A stretch of 64,000 nt of DNA from NCBI GenBank assembly GCA_938015415.1, contig CALLPK010000027.1, forward strand, positions 1-64,000, given 5' to 3'. The stretch's first letter is position 1. The number at the start of each line of letters is the position of its first letter. Shown here piece by piece: positions 63,641 through 64,000 of the stretch. Source of the DNA: an uncultured Saprospiraceae bacterium. Lineage in GTDB: Bacteria; Bacteroidota; Bacteroidia; Chitinophagales; Saprospiraceae. The translations under genes and the position numbers were made by a program. Below the pieces are notes generated by a model. It searched no databases. It was not told where the DNA came from and was given only the letters and a program-made list of their open reading frames with translations.

Positions 63641-64000
63641 TCAAGATTTTTTAATTCGGCGAGAACGAATTTTACTCAAAAATTCTGCTGAAATGCCCAG
63701 ATAAGAGGCTAATACATACTGGGGAACTCTGTTTGCAATATTAGGATACTTTTCTAAATATTCAAAATAACGTTCCTCAGCAGTTTTACTTATATTCGAG
63801 ATGACTCTTCTGCGAGAAAACGCAAAAGCTTTTTCTGTAGTCAATCTAAAGTATTCACTTAGTGCATGTATTTCTTTACAGAGAGCTTCGATGTCTTCGT
63901 ATTTGAATTGAAAAATGACAGAATCCTCTAATGCTTCTGCATAATGGGTAGCAGGAGTTTGGGTGACATAGCTATAGAAATCTGTTACAAACCAATCTTC
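63641..64000 (-). CDS. Crp/Fnr-family regulator, 5' part outside the window
   Basis: The frame is open from the window edge (64000) to the stop at 63641, about 119 codons, so the gene is truncated on its N-terminal side by the window and not by mutation. The visible part holds the end of the cyclic-nucleotide-binding barrel (TQTPATHYAEALEDSVIFQF), the dimer helix and the winged helix (VPQYVLASYLGISAEFLSKIRSRR). It is upstream of the peroxiredoxin-SDR operon and probably controls it. A TTG inside the frame at 63844 is not a start. Confidence 0.9.
   Translation of the reverse strand, partial: EDWFVTDFYSYVTQTPATHYAEALEDSVIFQFKYEDIEALCKEIHALSEYFRLTTEKAFAFSRRRVISNISKTAEERYFEYLEKYPNIANRVPQYVLASYLGISAEFLSKIRSRRIKKS

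Overview
The window looks like a chromosomal segment of a free-living Bacteroidetes bacterium, most likely of the Saprospiraceae/Lewinella type. The reasons are a type IX secretion (T9SS) cargo protein with a gliding-type C-terminus beside a PorP/SprF gene, a second cargo with a Por-type tail, PD40-OmpA and barrel outer-membrane proteins, lipoproteins with short lipoboxes, and Bacteroidetes promoter motifs (TTG, about 20 bp, TAnnTTTG). No rRNA, tRNA, CRISPR array, complete insertion sequence or prophage was seen.

Layout. 0.6-1.9 kb: lipoprotein and TPR protein. 2.5-6.5 kb: phenylacetyl-CoA epoxidase operon paaE-A-B-C-D on the minus strand, with a good promoter. 6.7-10.1 kb: small housekeeping genes (two methyltransferases, queE, a DUF1697 protein, a thioredoxin). 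10.3-22 kb: a PD40-OmpA protein, a Dna2-like nuclease-helicase, infC-rpmI-rplT, clpC, a STAS protein and ribonuclease Z. 22.5-33 kb: a 3099-residue T9SS surface protein built of higher-order repeats, then its PorP/SprF partner. 33-38.2 kb: accessory genes (regulator, T9SS cargo, secreted alpha/beta hydrolase, beta-propeller lipoprotein). 38.4-45.7 kb: a retron island. 45.9-51 kb: photolyase, GxxExxY protein, HhH-barrel protein, MORN lipoprotein. 51.6-54.3 kb: HlyD-like / VTC / DUF4956 operon. 54.5-56.2 kb: alkB with a TetR regulator. 56.3-59.8 kb: SGNH hydrolase facing a carbamoyltransferase-DUF5989-SxtJ cluster. 60.2-64 kb: PolX-like PHP protein, SDR, peroxiredoxin and a Crp/Fnr regulator cut by the window edge.

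The most interesting system is the retron at 38.4-45.7 kb, on the minus strand. It runs: promoter, WGR/HEAT-repeat protein, SWIM zinc-finger protein, two tandem msr-msd RNA genes, retron reverse transcriptase (motifs NALPH, YADD, VTG). Each RNA gene has its own a1/a2 pairing. The middle of the msd stem has diverged between the copies by eight compensatory base-pair changes, while the basal stem, the apical hairpin and the msr hairpin are kept. One reverse transcriptase therefore appears to serve two different msDNAs, next to an unusual two-protein partner set.

Intergenic DNA is rich in small palindromes and MITE-like elements. One family has three copies here (1.9, 40.5 and 60.1 kb), and one copy abuts the retron RNA genes. 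A 49-residue DUF5989 gene at 57.7-57.9 kb is easily missed because it is so short.
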